A stretch of DNA of 64,000 nucleotides from Undaria pinnatifida (GCA_012845835.1 JABAKD010000021.1:12564295-12628294); one strand, 5' to 3'; shown: positions 10,560 through 23,790, numbered from the stretch's first letter. The notes: generated by a model not told the origin, from the letters alone. Translations and numbers: made by a program.

Positions 10560-12507
10560 GAAGTTCAGGACTTCCTGAGTATCAAGGCCCTTCAGCAGGG
10601 GCGGTCTCAACCAGACAACGACTGCGGGGACGACGACGCGACAAACCCGGCCACCGAAAAACAGGTAGCCGAGTGGCTGGGCGAAGACCCCAACTTGCAC
10701 GCTGGGACTACAGCACCACCCATTATCGAGGAGCTCGCGCCGTCGCAGAGAGAGTTTGCCACCGTCGTGCTCGGAAGCGACCCTGGCCTATTCTACTTGA
10801 GCGGCCGCGCTGGATTCGGAAAGTCGCACGTGGCTCGCTTCCTCGTCGACGCCTTCCGCAGCATGGGACAGCGCGTGGCCGTCACCGGAACAACGGCTAC
10901 CGCCGCGGGGAACATAGGCGGCGTCACGCTCCATCGCTTCTTCCAGCTCTCCAACGGATTCGAGTCTGGCCTCAAAGCATCTAACCCTCTCGGGCCCGCA
11001 CTTCAAGATATCACCGTCCTCATCATCGACGAGATATCCATGGCCACAGCGCACTTGCTTGCCGCTACGGATCATGTCCTGCGGCGAGCGGCTCTAGCAC
11101 ACAAACGGCGCGTGCCGTTCGGGGGGAGAATTGTTATCGCCATTGGGGACCTCTGCCAGCTACCGCCGGTGCCTCCTCGGCTTTTCGGAGTGGTCTACAA
11201 CAACTGCGCCGTGTATGTCTTAGGCCTTTGGGCCAAGTTCAGAATACACGAGCTACGGGAAACCTTTCGACAGCAGGACGATCCCGAATTTCAGGCCTGT
11301 CTAGACGACCTGCACGACGGCGTGGATGACGGGGTCGCGTGGGATGTCCTCCTCAACCGGGTGGTGGGCCTCGTCGGCAACGACACCCTGGAGCACACCA
11401 CACAGGACTCCCTCGTCAACGCCGCACAGGCAACACCCTGCATCGCCCCCTACAAGAGAAGCAGTCCCGACCAAGACGACACGGTACCTCAGTGCCACGA
11501 GATTAACGAAGATCACCTGCGTGCGCTTGAGGACGCCGGGGAAGAGGCGAGGGTTCTACACGCCCAGGCTTTTGTCAAGCACAACGGCGCCAAGCTGAAG
11601 CGAGACAAAGGCCGTCATCCGATCGTCCTCGAGTACGCGGACTTGCCCGACACACTCGTCCTGCACCAAGGGCTAAAAGTGAGGGTTCGCGTCCGACCTC
11701 CACCTGCGGCGATCGGAGCAACAAGTTCACTAACGTTTCGCGTTTTCCAATACAAAATTTAACGCTTCCATCCCTACCCCTCGCGTGCCAACTCCACGCC
11801 TCTCAGATAGTCATCACTAAAAATGACGACCAACAGCGGGGGGTCGTCAACGCTACCTGTGGCGTCGTTAGAGGTTGGCAGGATGCCGACGCCTCCTTAG
11901 AAGCCGAGGCACACGAGACCACCCTCGCCCACAAAAGGCCGGCGTGGGTTGAGGTAGAGCAAACGACTGGTAAGGGGAAAGGGAGCAGAGTCAAGCTGCA
12001 GCCTTTCGAGGACTAGGCCGTATGGGTTCCGTTCTGCAGGGGAGTTGCCGTCAGCGGAGCGTACATAGTGAAACAGTGGCCGCTCATGGTCGCCGCTTGT
12101 ATGACCATACATAGGGTACAGGGTGTTGGGTTCGAGCGGGTTGCCTGTGGATTCCGAGTAGAGGATTCTTCGCCCAGGGCCAAGGGTACACCGCTGTATC
12201 CAGGGGTAAAACTCTTGGGGGCCTATTCATAGTCTTGCCGAGTGCTGTATTGCGCGACAGAGGCGCCGCCCGCGATTTCATGAAGGAGGCCTTTTACCCC
12301 CCAATGGACGCCATCAACGCGCTCGCGGAACTGCGCCGAAAAGCGCCAGCGACAGTAACGATCGACACGGGGGGGAGAAGAGTGGCGTACGCCACTCTAT
12401 GGGACGCGCGGGAAGCGTATGACGCCCCCGACGGTTGGAGAGGGCTCTGGCCTCGGGACGTTCACAGTAGTGGCCATGGATTGCAGGGGGTCTACAACGT
12501 AAACTAA
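10560..12507 (+). pseudogene. PIF1-like DNA helicase, spliced and broken
   Basis: An SF1 helicase of the PIF1/RRM3 type. Counting from codon 10695, exon 1 has Walker A GRAGFGKS (37-44), Walker B IIDE (110-113), GDLCQLPPV (151-159) and LRETFRQ (187-193). The frame is joined by a GT-AG intron at 11679-11806 (128 bp, pyrimidine-rich before the AG). Exon 2 then supplies GVVNATCGVV (from 11840) and, after an in-frame TAG at 12014-12016, the motif MTIHRVQG (from 12101), typical of PIF1 C-terminal motifs. A further frame change near 12215 leads to a C-terminal tail ending at 12507. The stop and the frameshift indicate a pseudogene. It may derive from a Helitron-like element: an OTU-like motif lies upstream, but no Rep domain was seen. 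Confidence 0.8.
11679..11806 (+). other. GT-AG intron in the PIF1-like gene
   Basis: The donor GTGAGG follows codon AAA (Lys), and the acceptor CTCTCAG precedes ATA. Removing it joins QGLK to IVITKND in phase 0 and restores PIF1 motif order. The 128-bp length is short for a brown algal intron. Confidence 0.7.
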
Positions 12508-12550
12508 GTTTGGTCACGCGAACCACGTCTGTAGCGATGAACATTCCACC

Positions 12551-12672
12551 AGTCAAGTGTGACAAAACATTCCGCCACTCCCGACCATCGTCAAGTGACT
12601 TCTCGCGCGGTCAAATGTGATAAAACATTCCGCCAATGCCGACGATCGCCAAGTGCCTTCTCGCGCAGCGAG
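12551..12672 (+). repeat. 58-bp tandem duplication
   Basis: Two units (from 12553 and 12611) share AAAACATTCCGCCA and CTTCTCGCGC. A degenerate third unit may begin near 12672. No coding role seen. Confidence 0.7.
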
Positions 12673-14104
12673 TCACCAGTCATGTGGGACAAAAAACTTC
12701 TCCACTTTACACCAAAAAGCACTTGACGAAACCTGTATTGTTTTCAAAAGTTGCTCTGTTTGGTATATGCGCACTACTACAATTCCCCCCGTCAAGTACA
12801 ATAAAAGTTCTCATTCTTTAGGATGAAGTCAAATGCCAATAATATCGTTTTATTCCCCACAGTAACGGGCCCCTTTTGGCGAGCGACAAATGGTAGCAGG
12901 ACGGTTGCCAACCCGCACGCGTTCACGGTTCACGGGGTGCGAAGCACGAAGGGCGAGGGGCGTTCAAGTCGAGCTTCTTGCCACAGCAACACGGTGAAAT
13001 GCAGAGTACACCCACCCATCGTAAACACCCACTCGAGGATGAATCGCGAAAAAACATGGACAGCCACTCTTCGGAGCAGCAATGCAGTGCAAACGGTTGA
13101 CAAAAAAATGTGATTCCCATAATACCACCCACGACTGCAATATTTTAACAAGTTGCCCCTTTGTATTTGCGCACTACATCTCCCGCTGCCAAGATTTAAT
13201 GGATGATCGAGCATGCCGATAAAAATCCAAGATCGTGCCTACCTCTCGCTTATAACTCTGAGAAACCCCACACGTTCGCGGCGAGGTAAGCCCGGGGGAC
13301 GAAGGGCGAGGAGCATTGAAGCTGATTCTGGAAGCGAGCGCTCGAAAAAAAAAAAACTCGAGATAATGGAGTGCCGATATTCCGATACTGAGGCCGACAC
13401 GGTAAAAAAATCGTGCCGATGCATTGCCTAGGATTTGTCATACATTATTTTATACTTGAAGTATAATATAATAATCAAAATACACTATATGGCACTATCT
13501 ATCCTATTACGCACCAAATTCCGGATGTTCGCGGCCCATGCCACTGTATTTATAGATGGGTTATTATGTCGTTTCCGGGGCTGTTTTTTGCAGTGGCTCG
13601 GAGTCACTCGCGCGAGTGAGCTTCAGGTCATTTTGCCATCCTAAGCTTTCGTTGTGTTATTTTTGGCGATGTGAATCAGAAATGGAATGTTGATCTAGGC
13701 TGCGCGGTAGAAATGCCTTTCTTTTTGTCGGTGAGGTACGGAGTCAATCCCGCGAGTAGCTCAAGCCCGGCAGTAAAAGTGGGCGTGCCCTAGGCTATGA
13801 TACCATACCGGTCCATAGCCTTGTACTACTGTCGTTTTAAAAAAAAGTTTGCACGCTTCTTTCACGTGTCCATCCCGACGTCTGAACTTCGTTTTCATTA
13901 ATAATTTTTTCCGCAAGAGTTTTAGCTAGAGTATTCCACAACTTCTGGAAGTTTTCAATTCTCAACTGACGAAAAATCAGGGAAGACATGAGAACTAAAA
14001 TCATGTGAGGTCTGCCCAAGGGCTCATAGATAACGTGAAAAATTTCACGGTTTGAGTAAAACAAACGGTGTTGACATCTCCCGGGGGCAGTCATTTAGGA
14101 GTTT
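12673..14104. other. Intergenic stretch without firm gene
   Basis: Two diverged copies of a short phrase ending GACGAAGGGCGAGGAGC occur near 12940 and 13300. Otherwise I see only AT-rich DNA, A-runs and short ORFs without family features. Confidence 0.5.
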
Positions 14105-14760
14105 CTAAGGTGAACCAGCCTGTAGTATATTTTTGTTGTAATACATGTAGTCTAGTCTATCCGTTAAACACTGTATGGTGCACAGACGTAGGGGAAAACA
14201 GAACCCACGCCCCCACGACGGTGCCGTCACGACGAAGCAAAAAAAAAAGAAATGTGCCAGGTACAAACGACACCAAGAAATCCTGATGATCGTGTTCTTC
14301 ATGCTACGCGCGCAAGGTTCGGCGTTTGCACCGGCGGCGGCGCAGACGTTCCACGCCTCGGAAATAAGTGAGGGTGTTGAGCAGTACATAGAGAGGACGT
14401 CTGGGGCACATACAAAACTGTTTGCAGCCGTTGTCGTGGATGTTGGGGGAAAATACAATGCCAAGTGTTGGAAGATCTACGCCTGATTTGCCCGGGAGTG
14501 GGAGGAGGACTGGCAAACTAAGTCGCCAAAGGTCGTTGTAGTAGGCGATGCCTAGTCAAGTGTGGGGTCTTGATTTAGGGTTCGATGGTCGATAAATCGA
14601 GGCTCGTGGTGTTTGGCGTCCGTCACTTAGCCTGCTGGGAGCTAAGGGCATGTGTGCCAGAAGGAGCGAAATTGTCGATGAGTAGACAGGATGAGGGCGA
14701 GAGATGCCTCATCAGCGCAACTGATATTTGCTACGTTTTAGATACCTTTCCAACTGCAGT
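14105..14760 (-). pseudogene. Decayed copy of the unknown gene at 29690-30250
   Basis: Read on the minus strand, this segment aligns colinearly with 30250-29690. Both carry a GTHAL phrase, a run starting T-T-x-A and a downstream AAA(R/G)-x-E phrase before KNT. Here the frame is interrupted by a TGA and frameshifts. The preserved pieces in matching frame suggest an ancestral protein-coding gene downstream of the EsV-1-7 gene in the duplicated segment. The function is unknown. Confidence 0.35.
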
Positions 14761-17700
14761 TCCTGAATGTCGACGGAGCACATCTCCGACGATGGAAAGA
14801 GGGCTGAAGCCTTTTTTCGCGAAATACATTGTTGTACCAGGTATGTATTCTTTAGTGTTGTTATCGTTGTTCTTATTGCTACAGTAGTAGATATGTAGGC
14901 GATTTATGGGTTACGAATCTCAAACTTATTAATTAATATTAACTACCGTACTACAATGTCGTTTTGTTCTATTATAGGCACTTGCTTCTGAAAACCTACT
15001 CAAAACGGGTGACCGGAGTTTAGTACCCCTCGAACGAGGCTGCAGTATGCCACGGCGAATAGTTCATAACAGTCGTCGAGTTCCATCGGACGCCGGGCCT
15101 ACGCTTGTTGGGTTAGTTCACGATCTTTGCGAATACAGAAACTCTTTCGCCGCTGTAGGGTACAAGCGAAATACAAAGGATGCGCGCGGCATTTTCTAGC
15201 GCCGGGAGGATTACACGGACTGGTCGTAGCCCCTAGCGTGCGTAATGCGCATTCCCGTTTGTTGAGGCTCTCTCCGCGTTCAGTGTTATCTGCCAAAATC
15301 AGGCGGTCGCCTTAGTGATAATGCCGACGATCTTTGCCCAATCTATGAAAATTAATGTATGCCGCTTCCCCACCATCACTCGTGGTACGCTCACGTATTA
15401 AGGTGCCACGTCTCACAAGAAGGTGAGTTGATGTGTCGTGATATTTTTCTAACAACCATAACACCTTCGTTCTTCTTGATTGGCAATATACTAGATGCAG
15501 ATGAAGAGCGATAGGGATAGGTCTCCTCGTTTGCTCTGCAAGCTCATTCCTCGTGTTCTTGCCGGTGGGCATGCCGTTGGATTGGATACACCCGTCGAAC
15601 ACCTTGTTGTAATGTTTTGTGTCACATAAAGGCTGCCGGGACGAAGCCTAAGCCCTCGTTACGGGTGCGATTGCTTGAACCGTGCGACGTATGGGGAGCC
15701 CGTATTCTGAAAACAGAAGTTAGCGCCGCAACGAATTTCTTCATACCAAGTCTACTGCATCGTAGTAGTTACTGTAAATCACTTTGCAGCGGCTTAGAAG
15801 CACTCACGATGATTGCTCTACATGCCCTTTTCCTCTGTCATTTTTCGATTTCGTGTGATGTGCACGGCGCACGGCCATATATTAGGTTTTCACGCTGCGC
15901 TAACAAAAAAGTTTATTTTTTTTTTTTAAATCCTGCGGCGGAAAGTGAAAAACATGAACTTCAGCTCTCACTAGACTTATGTTTATACGTGATGTGCGCC
16001 CTTTCAACTCCTTCCTATTCGCAATACAGATAAGAAAATCAAATTCGATTTTTTTTTGTGAGGTACAGACCATACCTTTAAGGGGTAACACCCTTACCGT
16101 AGCCTTAGTCTTTGCTACCCCCCCCCCCGCCCCCGACTTGGTTGTTGCGAGCCTCCTCCTGGCCCCAACCGATGCCACGGTTGGCTCATTTCCGACAGGA
16201 CCCTTGAGGGAAACGCTGGCATTCTCCGCATTCTTGCAGCGTGAGTAAACTCGCGCTTGGACAAAAGTGTTGCTTTTCCCCCAAATTTTGTCGGATGAAC
16301 GGGGTGCCCCAACTTAGTAAATGCCCACCTGTCGGTTTCGTGTTTTGCTGTATTTGCCGTTGGAACCTCGGCCATAGGTCTGTTAATCGCGTTGGACGAT
16401 GAAATCTGGCATCGTTAATCAATGTGGGGTTTGGGCGAGGTATGGGGCTCCCCAGGCTCCGAACCCTAAAAAATACAGGCGCATCCGCACAATACTTGCC
16501 GTAACCCGTGTCAGTGCGCGCGGTTTGGTCGGGTGCAGCGATACCCCACACCAGTTGAATAAATCGGCAGTCAATATTAGCGTTGGGCGCACCTTAGTCC
16601 GCAATGTATGTGCGCTTTGGTTGACCTTGGTGTCCCTCGACTGTGAAGCCTCGTTCTACACGCAGTTCGGCATTCAAAGGGTTGTGAACAAGGGTTGTGC
16701 ATCTAAATTCTTTAAGGGTTATATTATTTCATTATGTAACCTACCACTCCAGAGGTGTGGTCTAAGTGTTTGATTATTTAGGTTTTGTTTGTTTTTACTG
16801 TTCCAATATTTTGCTGTTGTGATGGTCTACTATGAAAAAATGTGCTTGGTTTTTTACAGATGGTCCCTACGGCTCCTCATCGGTTGGTTATCTGACTCTA
16901 CGCCAAGACGCCGGGTTTAGCTACTTCACAGCGAACGAGGAGTTGAGAGATATATGCAACGACGGGAGATTTGATGAGAATTCCCGCACTCATGTTGAGT
17001 TGTCGATTGGACTGCGGGTCTCGTTATGACATCCGGCTAACACCGTGAATCTAAGAACGCGCGGAATCGCCGGACTGGGTATGTTCGTACGAGGTCTCCT
17101 GTTACCTCGACGTTTGACAACAAAGCCGATCGCGGCAGTAGCTCTGTAGGCCAGTCGTAGACGTTCATGAGCGGGAGTGAAGAGTCAATATAATGAGGCG
17201 TGCTTCGAACGACGGTATAGTAATTGGGTCCAATGGTTCCGAAGAGCGTGAGGCGTCGATGAAGGACCTACGACACGCATTTCGTAGTGTTTTCAAAAAA
17301 TAATCTATTGTGTACATAGACCCTATAGGATTGCTTGGACTGTTCCCTTTCATTTTAATAAAAGTCAGGATTCAGGAACGGTATAAAGGGGGGCACCCCT
17401 ACGGTGGCCTGCGTCTAATGCGTTAGCCCGCCCACGCGAGGCTTCTTTCTGGTTCGAAACAAGACGTGGGTATTGTTCTGTTTGATCGCAAATTCATGGC
17501 GCGGCAGTGGCGTGCCCACCATGGGTTCCGAGACTGCTGATTTGAGCATTCAGTTCCTGTGATTTTCAACAGAACTGCCCCTTGGGGAAAAGGATTGGAT
17601 GGTCAGCGACGCGTGCTACGCCAGAGGTGTACCGTTTTTTTGAGATTCCAGAACGTGGGAGCTTTAAACCTCTTCCAAAAACTGACTTTTAGGAAAACAC

Positions 17701-19671
17701 AAAACTGCCACCGTATAAAAAATCCCGTGGTCGAAGAACACAACAAGAATCATGCAAAACAAGTGGTCGATTTCGAACGAACTTGCGTTAAGGAACCCCG
17801 TAATTAAGAAAGAAAGCGATAAATGCCACCTCTATAGTAGCATGCGTCGAGCGCGATCGTCTGTATTTTAATATCACAATTCAAAGGATGCAAGATCCAT
17901 CAACACATCAACTGCAACTACAACGACATTAGCTGGATCCTATGTTTGGGAGGCAAGCATTCTACAGCGATGACAATTTAGTACACGCTTGTGGAGAGAA
18001 GAGGTACAACGAAGGCGTCACCACGAGCTGCCTATTCGGTAGACTTGTGCCGCGTACGTTGCGCATGTCTGCAAAGTATCGACGAGCAGTGATCCTGATG
18101 GACTCCTTTTGCGATAGGGCAGAAGATACGTACCAGGAGAGGGGGAAGGAGGGTCACCTGTGAAAACGGTTTTTTATCGGGAACTGGAACGTATTTTTGT
18201 TGTTCTGCGCGTTATATAACTTCTCACAACGTTTGCCGGCACCACCCCAATCGCCTCACTATCATCCATCGACCACAAAGCTCTCAACGTATCTACACGC
18301 CGGATAGTTGGTCATTGTCTTAGCACGATTAAAAGGAGTTGCCTCCTGAATGGAAGAAAAACCACTATGTTGTTACTCTGGGCATAAAATATGCCAGAAC
18401 CGACACAATTATTTGCGTGAACGTCGTGATATGGTACATTCTCGAGAACCCGTGCTGCATTTTAAGCCTTACTTGTATGATACCCCGTTCCAAAATGGAC
18501 ATTCGTCGGAATGCAACCCCGAACAAGCCGTTAATGTTGAATCGAAACCTCGTGCGAGCATGGGAATAACAGATGCACACGATGTAAGATCCGGAAACAT
18601 CTACCGGTTAGAGAGTCACACGTGGGGTAAGCCGAATGTTCACGCACAAAACAGGCTAGCCGACAAGAAATTGGAACGAAAAAAACAAGCGCACCCCCTG
18701 CTAATCAGTCTTGGCGCATCACGCCAACAACACAATTTGGACAAGCTCCCTGCGATATATGTTCACCACACGAAAGACACCATAATGCCCATACTATCTT
18801 ATTTCCGAATTTCAAGCGCCTGCATTCCCCCTTCAGACGTGTCGTTTGATCTTGGAAGCGGCGCACTCTATCCATATCCCCCAAAAAATCACTGAGAACT
18901 TAGTTTCTACGGCACATGGGGCAGGTACACAGGACTACGGCAGAACAGCACAGCAGGTGCGCTGTCCAACACAATAACCACAAAAAAGCATGCGGACAAA
19001 AAAACTACCGCGAGCCCTCAGTCGGCCAGAGTACCCTGCCACCAAGGGGTGACAGTGTCTGCCCCGCCATCTCTCGTGCAAAGGTGTAGTACCGAATGGG
19101 AACCGCTACGCGTCGCGTTCCTTCTGCTATCTTGGTACATTTAACGTTAATCCTGCTTCTACGTGGCTCTCTGCAAAACAAAATATGTCTCAGACATGAC
19201 AGGATGGAACAGTACAGTTGCCGGTAGCTTACCGAACTCATGGTTAATCCTCCAAATGCAACCTGTGGATGCCAGCTCCCGGGTCGATGACACACGATAT
19301 TTGGACCAAACGAACCAAGTCTGGATGTCCGTGTTGTGGCTTCGAGGCAATGTTACGGTTCGTTGGAAACCTGGGCGCTATTGTCATCATCAACGGGAAG
19401 GAAACGTGCAACATAAGTCTAGCGATATGACCCCGTCGATCAGCTTGCACCAAACAAGGTTCGTAGCAGGAAAAAAAGTCATACGTGACCATTTCTTAGG
19501 CAGCCGGACAGCAAGGCAAATGCTGAGGGGCTCCCTACCAGACACTAGTGATACCTGGCGTAGAGCTCATTTTCTACCCGCATAGCTCGATGCTTAAAAC
19601 GTGGACCAGCTCGTAACTCAAAAACATTACAGTTGCCGTCGGACACAAAATGTTTAATAGAAACGTTCAGT

Positions 19672-21471
19672 TTAAACGATCAACGAGCACACCCCTACGG
19701 CACGGTAAGACGAGCTACGAGTACGTTTGCTGCTGCCAGATATCCCCACGGTACGTAAAAGTCCGTCCTCGAGAGGGCCATGATCGTGGCAGTGGGTAGG
19801 CTGCTCCCCATCGAATCCCCATCGCGACCCTTTCCAGAAACCCGCTACGCGACATGATCTTTCAAAATTGATCACAGGGCCGCCCAAGATACTGCCTTTA
19901 TGACTCAGGCATGCGGTGGCCACACTGTCTGTCAGCAAACCCCATTTCGGTCGCTTGATGCAAGAGTCATGTGAGCATCGACGGCTGGACACGTTCACCA
20001 TGCCGTTCTTTGCATGTTGCTTGCAGTACGCCGCCATCTCACTTCCCGCGACATTGAATTTCGGTTGCTTTGTGCAAGAGTCATGAGAGCAACGTCTACT
20101 GCAAACGTTCACCATGCCTTCTTCTGCATGTTGCTTGCAGAAGACTGCCGTCCTAATCCCCGCGGTATTGAAGCTTGCACGTATGGTACATGAGTCATGT
20201 GAGCAACGCCTGCTGCAAACGTTCACCATGCCGACATCTGCATGTTGCTTGCAGAACATCACCACATGGTTCCCAGCCACATTGAAGTTCGCTCGCTTCT
20301 TGCAGGTTGAATGGGAGCAACGCCTGCTGCGAACGTCCACCATATCGTTTGCGGCATGCTGTTTGCAGTAAATGGCCGTTTTACGGCCTTCGACATTAAA
20401 TGCTGCTCGCATGGTACAGGAGTCACGGGAGCAACGCCTCATGTAAACGTTCACCATCCCGTTCTCTGCGTGTTGCTGGCAGTACGCCGCCGCGTTGCTG
20501 TTTTCGACATTGAATCTTGGAATCCTCGTGCAGGAGCTATGCAAGCAGCGCCTTTTATTATTAACGTTCACCATGCCTTCCTTTGCATGCTGCTTGCAGT
20601 ACGCCGAAGTCTTGCTCCCCTCGACATTAAAGTTCGGCTGCTTTATGCAAGGTTCGTGTGAGCAACGCCTGATGGAAACGTTCACCATACCGTTCTGCGC
20701 ATGTTGCTTGCAGTACGCCGCCGTCTTGCTCCCTGGGACATTGAAGTTTGTTTGCATTGTGCAATCTTCACGTGAGCAGCGCCTGCTGCGAACGTTGACC
20801 ATGCCGTCCCCAGCATGTTGCTTGCAGTACGCCGCCATTTTGCTCCCTGCGACATTGAAGGACGGGTGTTTCGTGCACGGGTCATGACGGCAACGCTTGT
20901 TGTAAACGTTCACCATACCGTCCTCTGCATGGTGCTTACAGTACGCCGGCGTCTTGCTCCCTGCAAAATTTAAGGTTGGTTGCCGCGAGCAAGAGTCGTG
21001 TGAGCATCGCCTGCTGTAAATGTTGATCATGCCGTCCTCAGCATGCTTCTTACAGTACGCCGCCATTTTTCTCCCTGCCACGTTGAAGTTTGCTTTTACA
21101 AAGCAGACCGCATGAAAACAACGCCTGTTGCGAACGTTTACCATGCCCTCGCGAGCATGTTCTTTACAGTACGCCGCCAACTTGCTCCCTGGGACCTTTA
21201 AGGTTGCTTGCGCAGTACAGGAGTGATGCACGCAACGCCTGTCGTAAACATTCTCCATGCCATCCTGTGCATGTTGGTGGCAGTACTTTGCCGGCTTTCG
21301 ACCCTCGGCGTTGAAGCTCGCTGACCTGTTGCACGAGTCATGCGAGCAACGCCTTTTGTAAACGTTCACCATACCGTCCTCAGCATGTCGACTGCAGAAA
21401 ATTGCCCTCTAGCCGCATTCGGCATTGAAGCTTGGACGCTTTGTGCAGGAGTCGTATGAGCAAGTCGCCAT
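19672..21471 (-). CDS. EsV-1-7 repeat protein A, with premature stop near the N-terminus
   Basis: An intronless gene of the EsV-1-7 cysteine-repeat family, whose members include Ectocarpus IMMEDIATE UPRIGHT. The open part (21372-19672, 566 codons) has twelve canonical units C-x4-C-x16-C-x2-H, each followed by a GMVNV-type linker, and then a diverged C-terminal module (WG-x..AC-x2-H, GGPVINF, SRWG, HGP-EDGL). Upstream, from ATG 21471, a thirteenth canonical unit lies in the same frame but is cut by a TAG at 21411-21409. Translation may therefore start at 21372, or the allele may be damaged. In the last C-terminal unit the second Cys is Phe (CRVAGF), where copy B has Cys. Zinc binding and a regulatory role are family-level inferences. 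Confidence 0.85.
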
Positions 21472-21579
21472 GGTCCCTGAAGCTTGCGGTTGCTCTGGAA
21501 TACTTGGGACTCGATGAAGAACACGTGGCCAAAGAAAAGAGGGTGTTACCTGATCTGTCAAAAACTGACATTCTTTAAG

Positions 21580-23454
21580 CCAAAACGAGCAGATAATTAC
21601 AAATGAGACGGTTTCGCACGCGTAATTATCACCAGGTTGATCATGATAACGTGGTTGCTATCTCTGTAGCAGCACCGAAACCCGGCTACCGGCAGCCACC
21701 ATCTCACGTACGTATACGAAGTATACCCAACGGTTTATAATGCACTTTTGGCTCGTTAGTCGTGCTCAACTCCCGTTTCAGAACCTTCCTTGCTGTCGGA
21801 GAGTGTGAAAGTCGGCGACCGTTCGACAATTCTACTGCAGTGGGAAAAGACAATCGTTGACAAGGAGTCAGAGATTCACGCATATCATGTGTTCCAAAGT
21901 CTGCCCGTGCCGAAAAATATCAAACGCATCCCAATGCTGAATATCCGAAGCAAGAAGCCGCAACGCGAAGAGCACTCATCGCCCCTATTCCACCATGTGA
22001 TGCAGCACCACGTGACGGGAATCAGCCGCTAGTATCCTGGTTGGCTGTTGCACAGGTATATTACAGTGGTTGGGTCGGTGATATGGAAGGGCTCGCGGGA
22101 TCCTGGCGCGGAAGTCGATTTGTGGGGGTGTTGATACAGGTGGGCAGCAACATATATTGCGGGCTTTGCGGTACAGACACTCCACAAGCTACACTGGTGG
22201 TCGCAACTACCAAGGGCGTTCATTTGCATCCTGTGAACTCGTCGGCACTTCGGGCAAACGGCAGATTGCATTAACAGGGCGAACTGATTCAGCGTACCAT
22301 TCGTGAACTAAGCACTGCCAAGAGGTGTCATTGGCTAAAATCTGCCTCAATGCTCGCATCTCCCGCTGCCGACGTGCTAGACAAATAGGGCTTCTACAAA
22401 AAGGATCACACACATGTATCACCGAAAGAGTCTTCTCGAGGTGAACACTGGCGACAAAGGATGGAACCCATTTCTTGATTTTTAAAGGGCTCTCCAAAGG
22501 GGGGGGGGTCGACTGTTACCCGTCGACCATCTTTAAGCCGATAACTCATCTCCAATGTTCAGTGGGTGTGCCTTGGACACTATGATTTTGCTGTTATCAT
22601 GACACAGCGTAGAAGCGGTATGCCATGGACGTACGAGTGCGGCAACAGATCACGAAGGCGTCAAAAAAAGGTCCGGCATGCAGCATCAAGCAGTCTACAT
22701 ATTGGCATAATTAATTGCTAGAAATGGAGCATGCGGTCTACAGCAGGTTGTATTGAACGCAGTACGGGCGATAAAATATACACTACGGGTATAGACACCC
22801 GCATGGAGGGGGAGGTGAGGGTTTGAACAGTTCGCACTACGAATCGATGGTATTGTACACTGGTACTGCTTCTAGATTTTTTTTTTTTTTATCCTCCGGC
22901 GGATGGGGAAAAAAAAGCTTTAGCTAACCACACTTCCACGTATTTTCATACGCGTCGTGTGTCGATTTAACTCAGTTGCTTTCGCAGCCTAACGCTAGCT
23001 GACTGCTTCTAGAACTGAAGCTTTTGTACTAAGACGGTATCATGCATTATCTCGTCTGTCAAACGGGTAAAAATTGTGCAGAAGCAAAATATTGCATACC
23101 ACATTGTGTTAAACACACCCACTATTTTGCTATTAATAAGCACTCTCTACGAGTGGCGGTTCTACCGGCTATATAAGTCTTCTCAAACAGAGTGGGCGTT
23201 TGCTGAGTGCTCCCACAGCCAACATTGACACCGACCATGGTTTTAATGCCCTACAGACGACCGACTTGTTGGAGTGCATCCAACTATGAACAACGAGGTA
23301 GGGTGTCGAGTCGCGCACTTGAAGCAGAAAAACACAAACCAGCATCTATTCCGACACGGTCCATTCGCTTTCACAACACATGTTTGCTAATGTTGGTATA
23401 AACTCGACCAATATTCGCGACGTAGGCGTCCAGTTTTGAAGTTCAGCTGGAGAT
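21580..23454. other. Intergenic stretch without firm gene
   Basis: Contains a G-run near 22500 and a diverged repeat at 22875-22980 related to 15905-16020 (poly-T, then CTGCGGCGGA-like, then TTTCAACTC-like). Minus-strand fragments at 22497-21985 include a CPKC pair but cannot be assembled into a convincing protein. Confidence 0.45.
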
Positions 23455-23724
23455 ATGGAGTGTGTAATCTGTGCGAAATGTAATCCTCGCAAACTTGATG
23501 ACGGTGAAGCGCTATACGTTTTCAACATCCGCAGTGAAAGGTGTTCCAACCCTGCCAGCAGAAGCAGCAGCAACAGCAAGAAGCAGCAAGCAGAACAAGG
23601 AGAAGCACCACCACCACCACCATCACCAGTAACAACAGCGACAGCAAGAAGCAAGAAGGAGCAAGAGCAGAAGTACCAGCAGCGCAATCAGCACGATCAA
23701 GCTGGAGCGGGACCTGCGGCGGCA

Positions 23725-23761
<37 letters not shown>

Positions 23762-23790
23762 GTAGCGGTAACAACGCACCTACCTGTTAG
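23455..23790 (+). CDS. Hypothetical low-complexity protein
   Basis: The ATG at 23455 opens 111 codons. The first 35 residues contain two Cys pairs (CVICAKC) and look non-repetitive. The rest is Ser/Lys/Gln-rich, then a PPPPP stretch and a poly-Ala run encoded by a (CAG)n microsatellite (23728-23762). No family is recognised. Because most of the frame is microsatellite-derived, it may be chance; only the N-terminal part is protein-like. Confidence 0.25.

Larger units (their letters stand above)
14105..21471. repeat. Segmental duplication, copy A
   Basis: Colinear anchors shared with copy B (29680-34186): 14175-14300 with 29680-29800; 14440-14500 with 29930-30000; 15050-15450 with 30650-31080; 17590-17850 with 31990-32250; and the EsV-1-7 genes 19672-21471 with 33044-34186. 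Similarity is patchy and many indels separate the anchors, so the duplication is old. Between anchors I found no intact gene other than EsV-1-7. Short ORFs such as 18350-18895 have no recognisable motif. Confidence 0.7.

Noticed and set aside
10169-12507. A complete Helitron
   Set aside because: No Rep/HUH motif, no 5'-TC end and no CTRR after a hairpin could be located.
16080-16248. A short frame with SLLLAPTDATVG, reminiscent of Na+/H+ antiporter motifs, ending at a GTGAGT donor
   Set aside because: Only about 45 residues, with no further antiporter motif upstream or downstream. Part of the frame is a C-run. Too weak to call.
18350-18895. A 181-codon plus-strand ORF
   Set aside because: No recognisable motif, no splice context, and I saw no matching open frame in duplicate B.
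20114-20887. Plus-strand ORFs opposite EsV-1-7 gene A, and similar ones at 33380-34214 opposite gene B
   Set aside because: They are antisense shadows of the regular Cys/His repeats and repeat with the same period.
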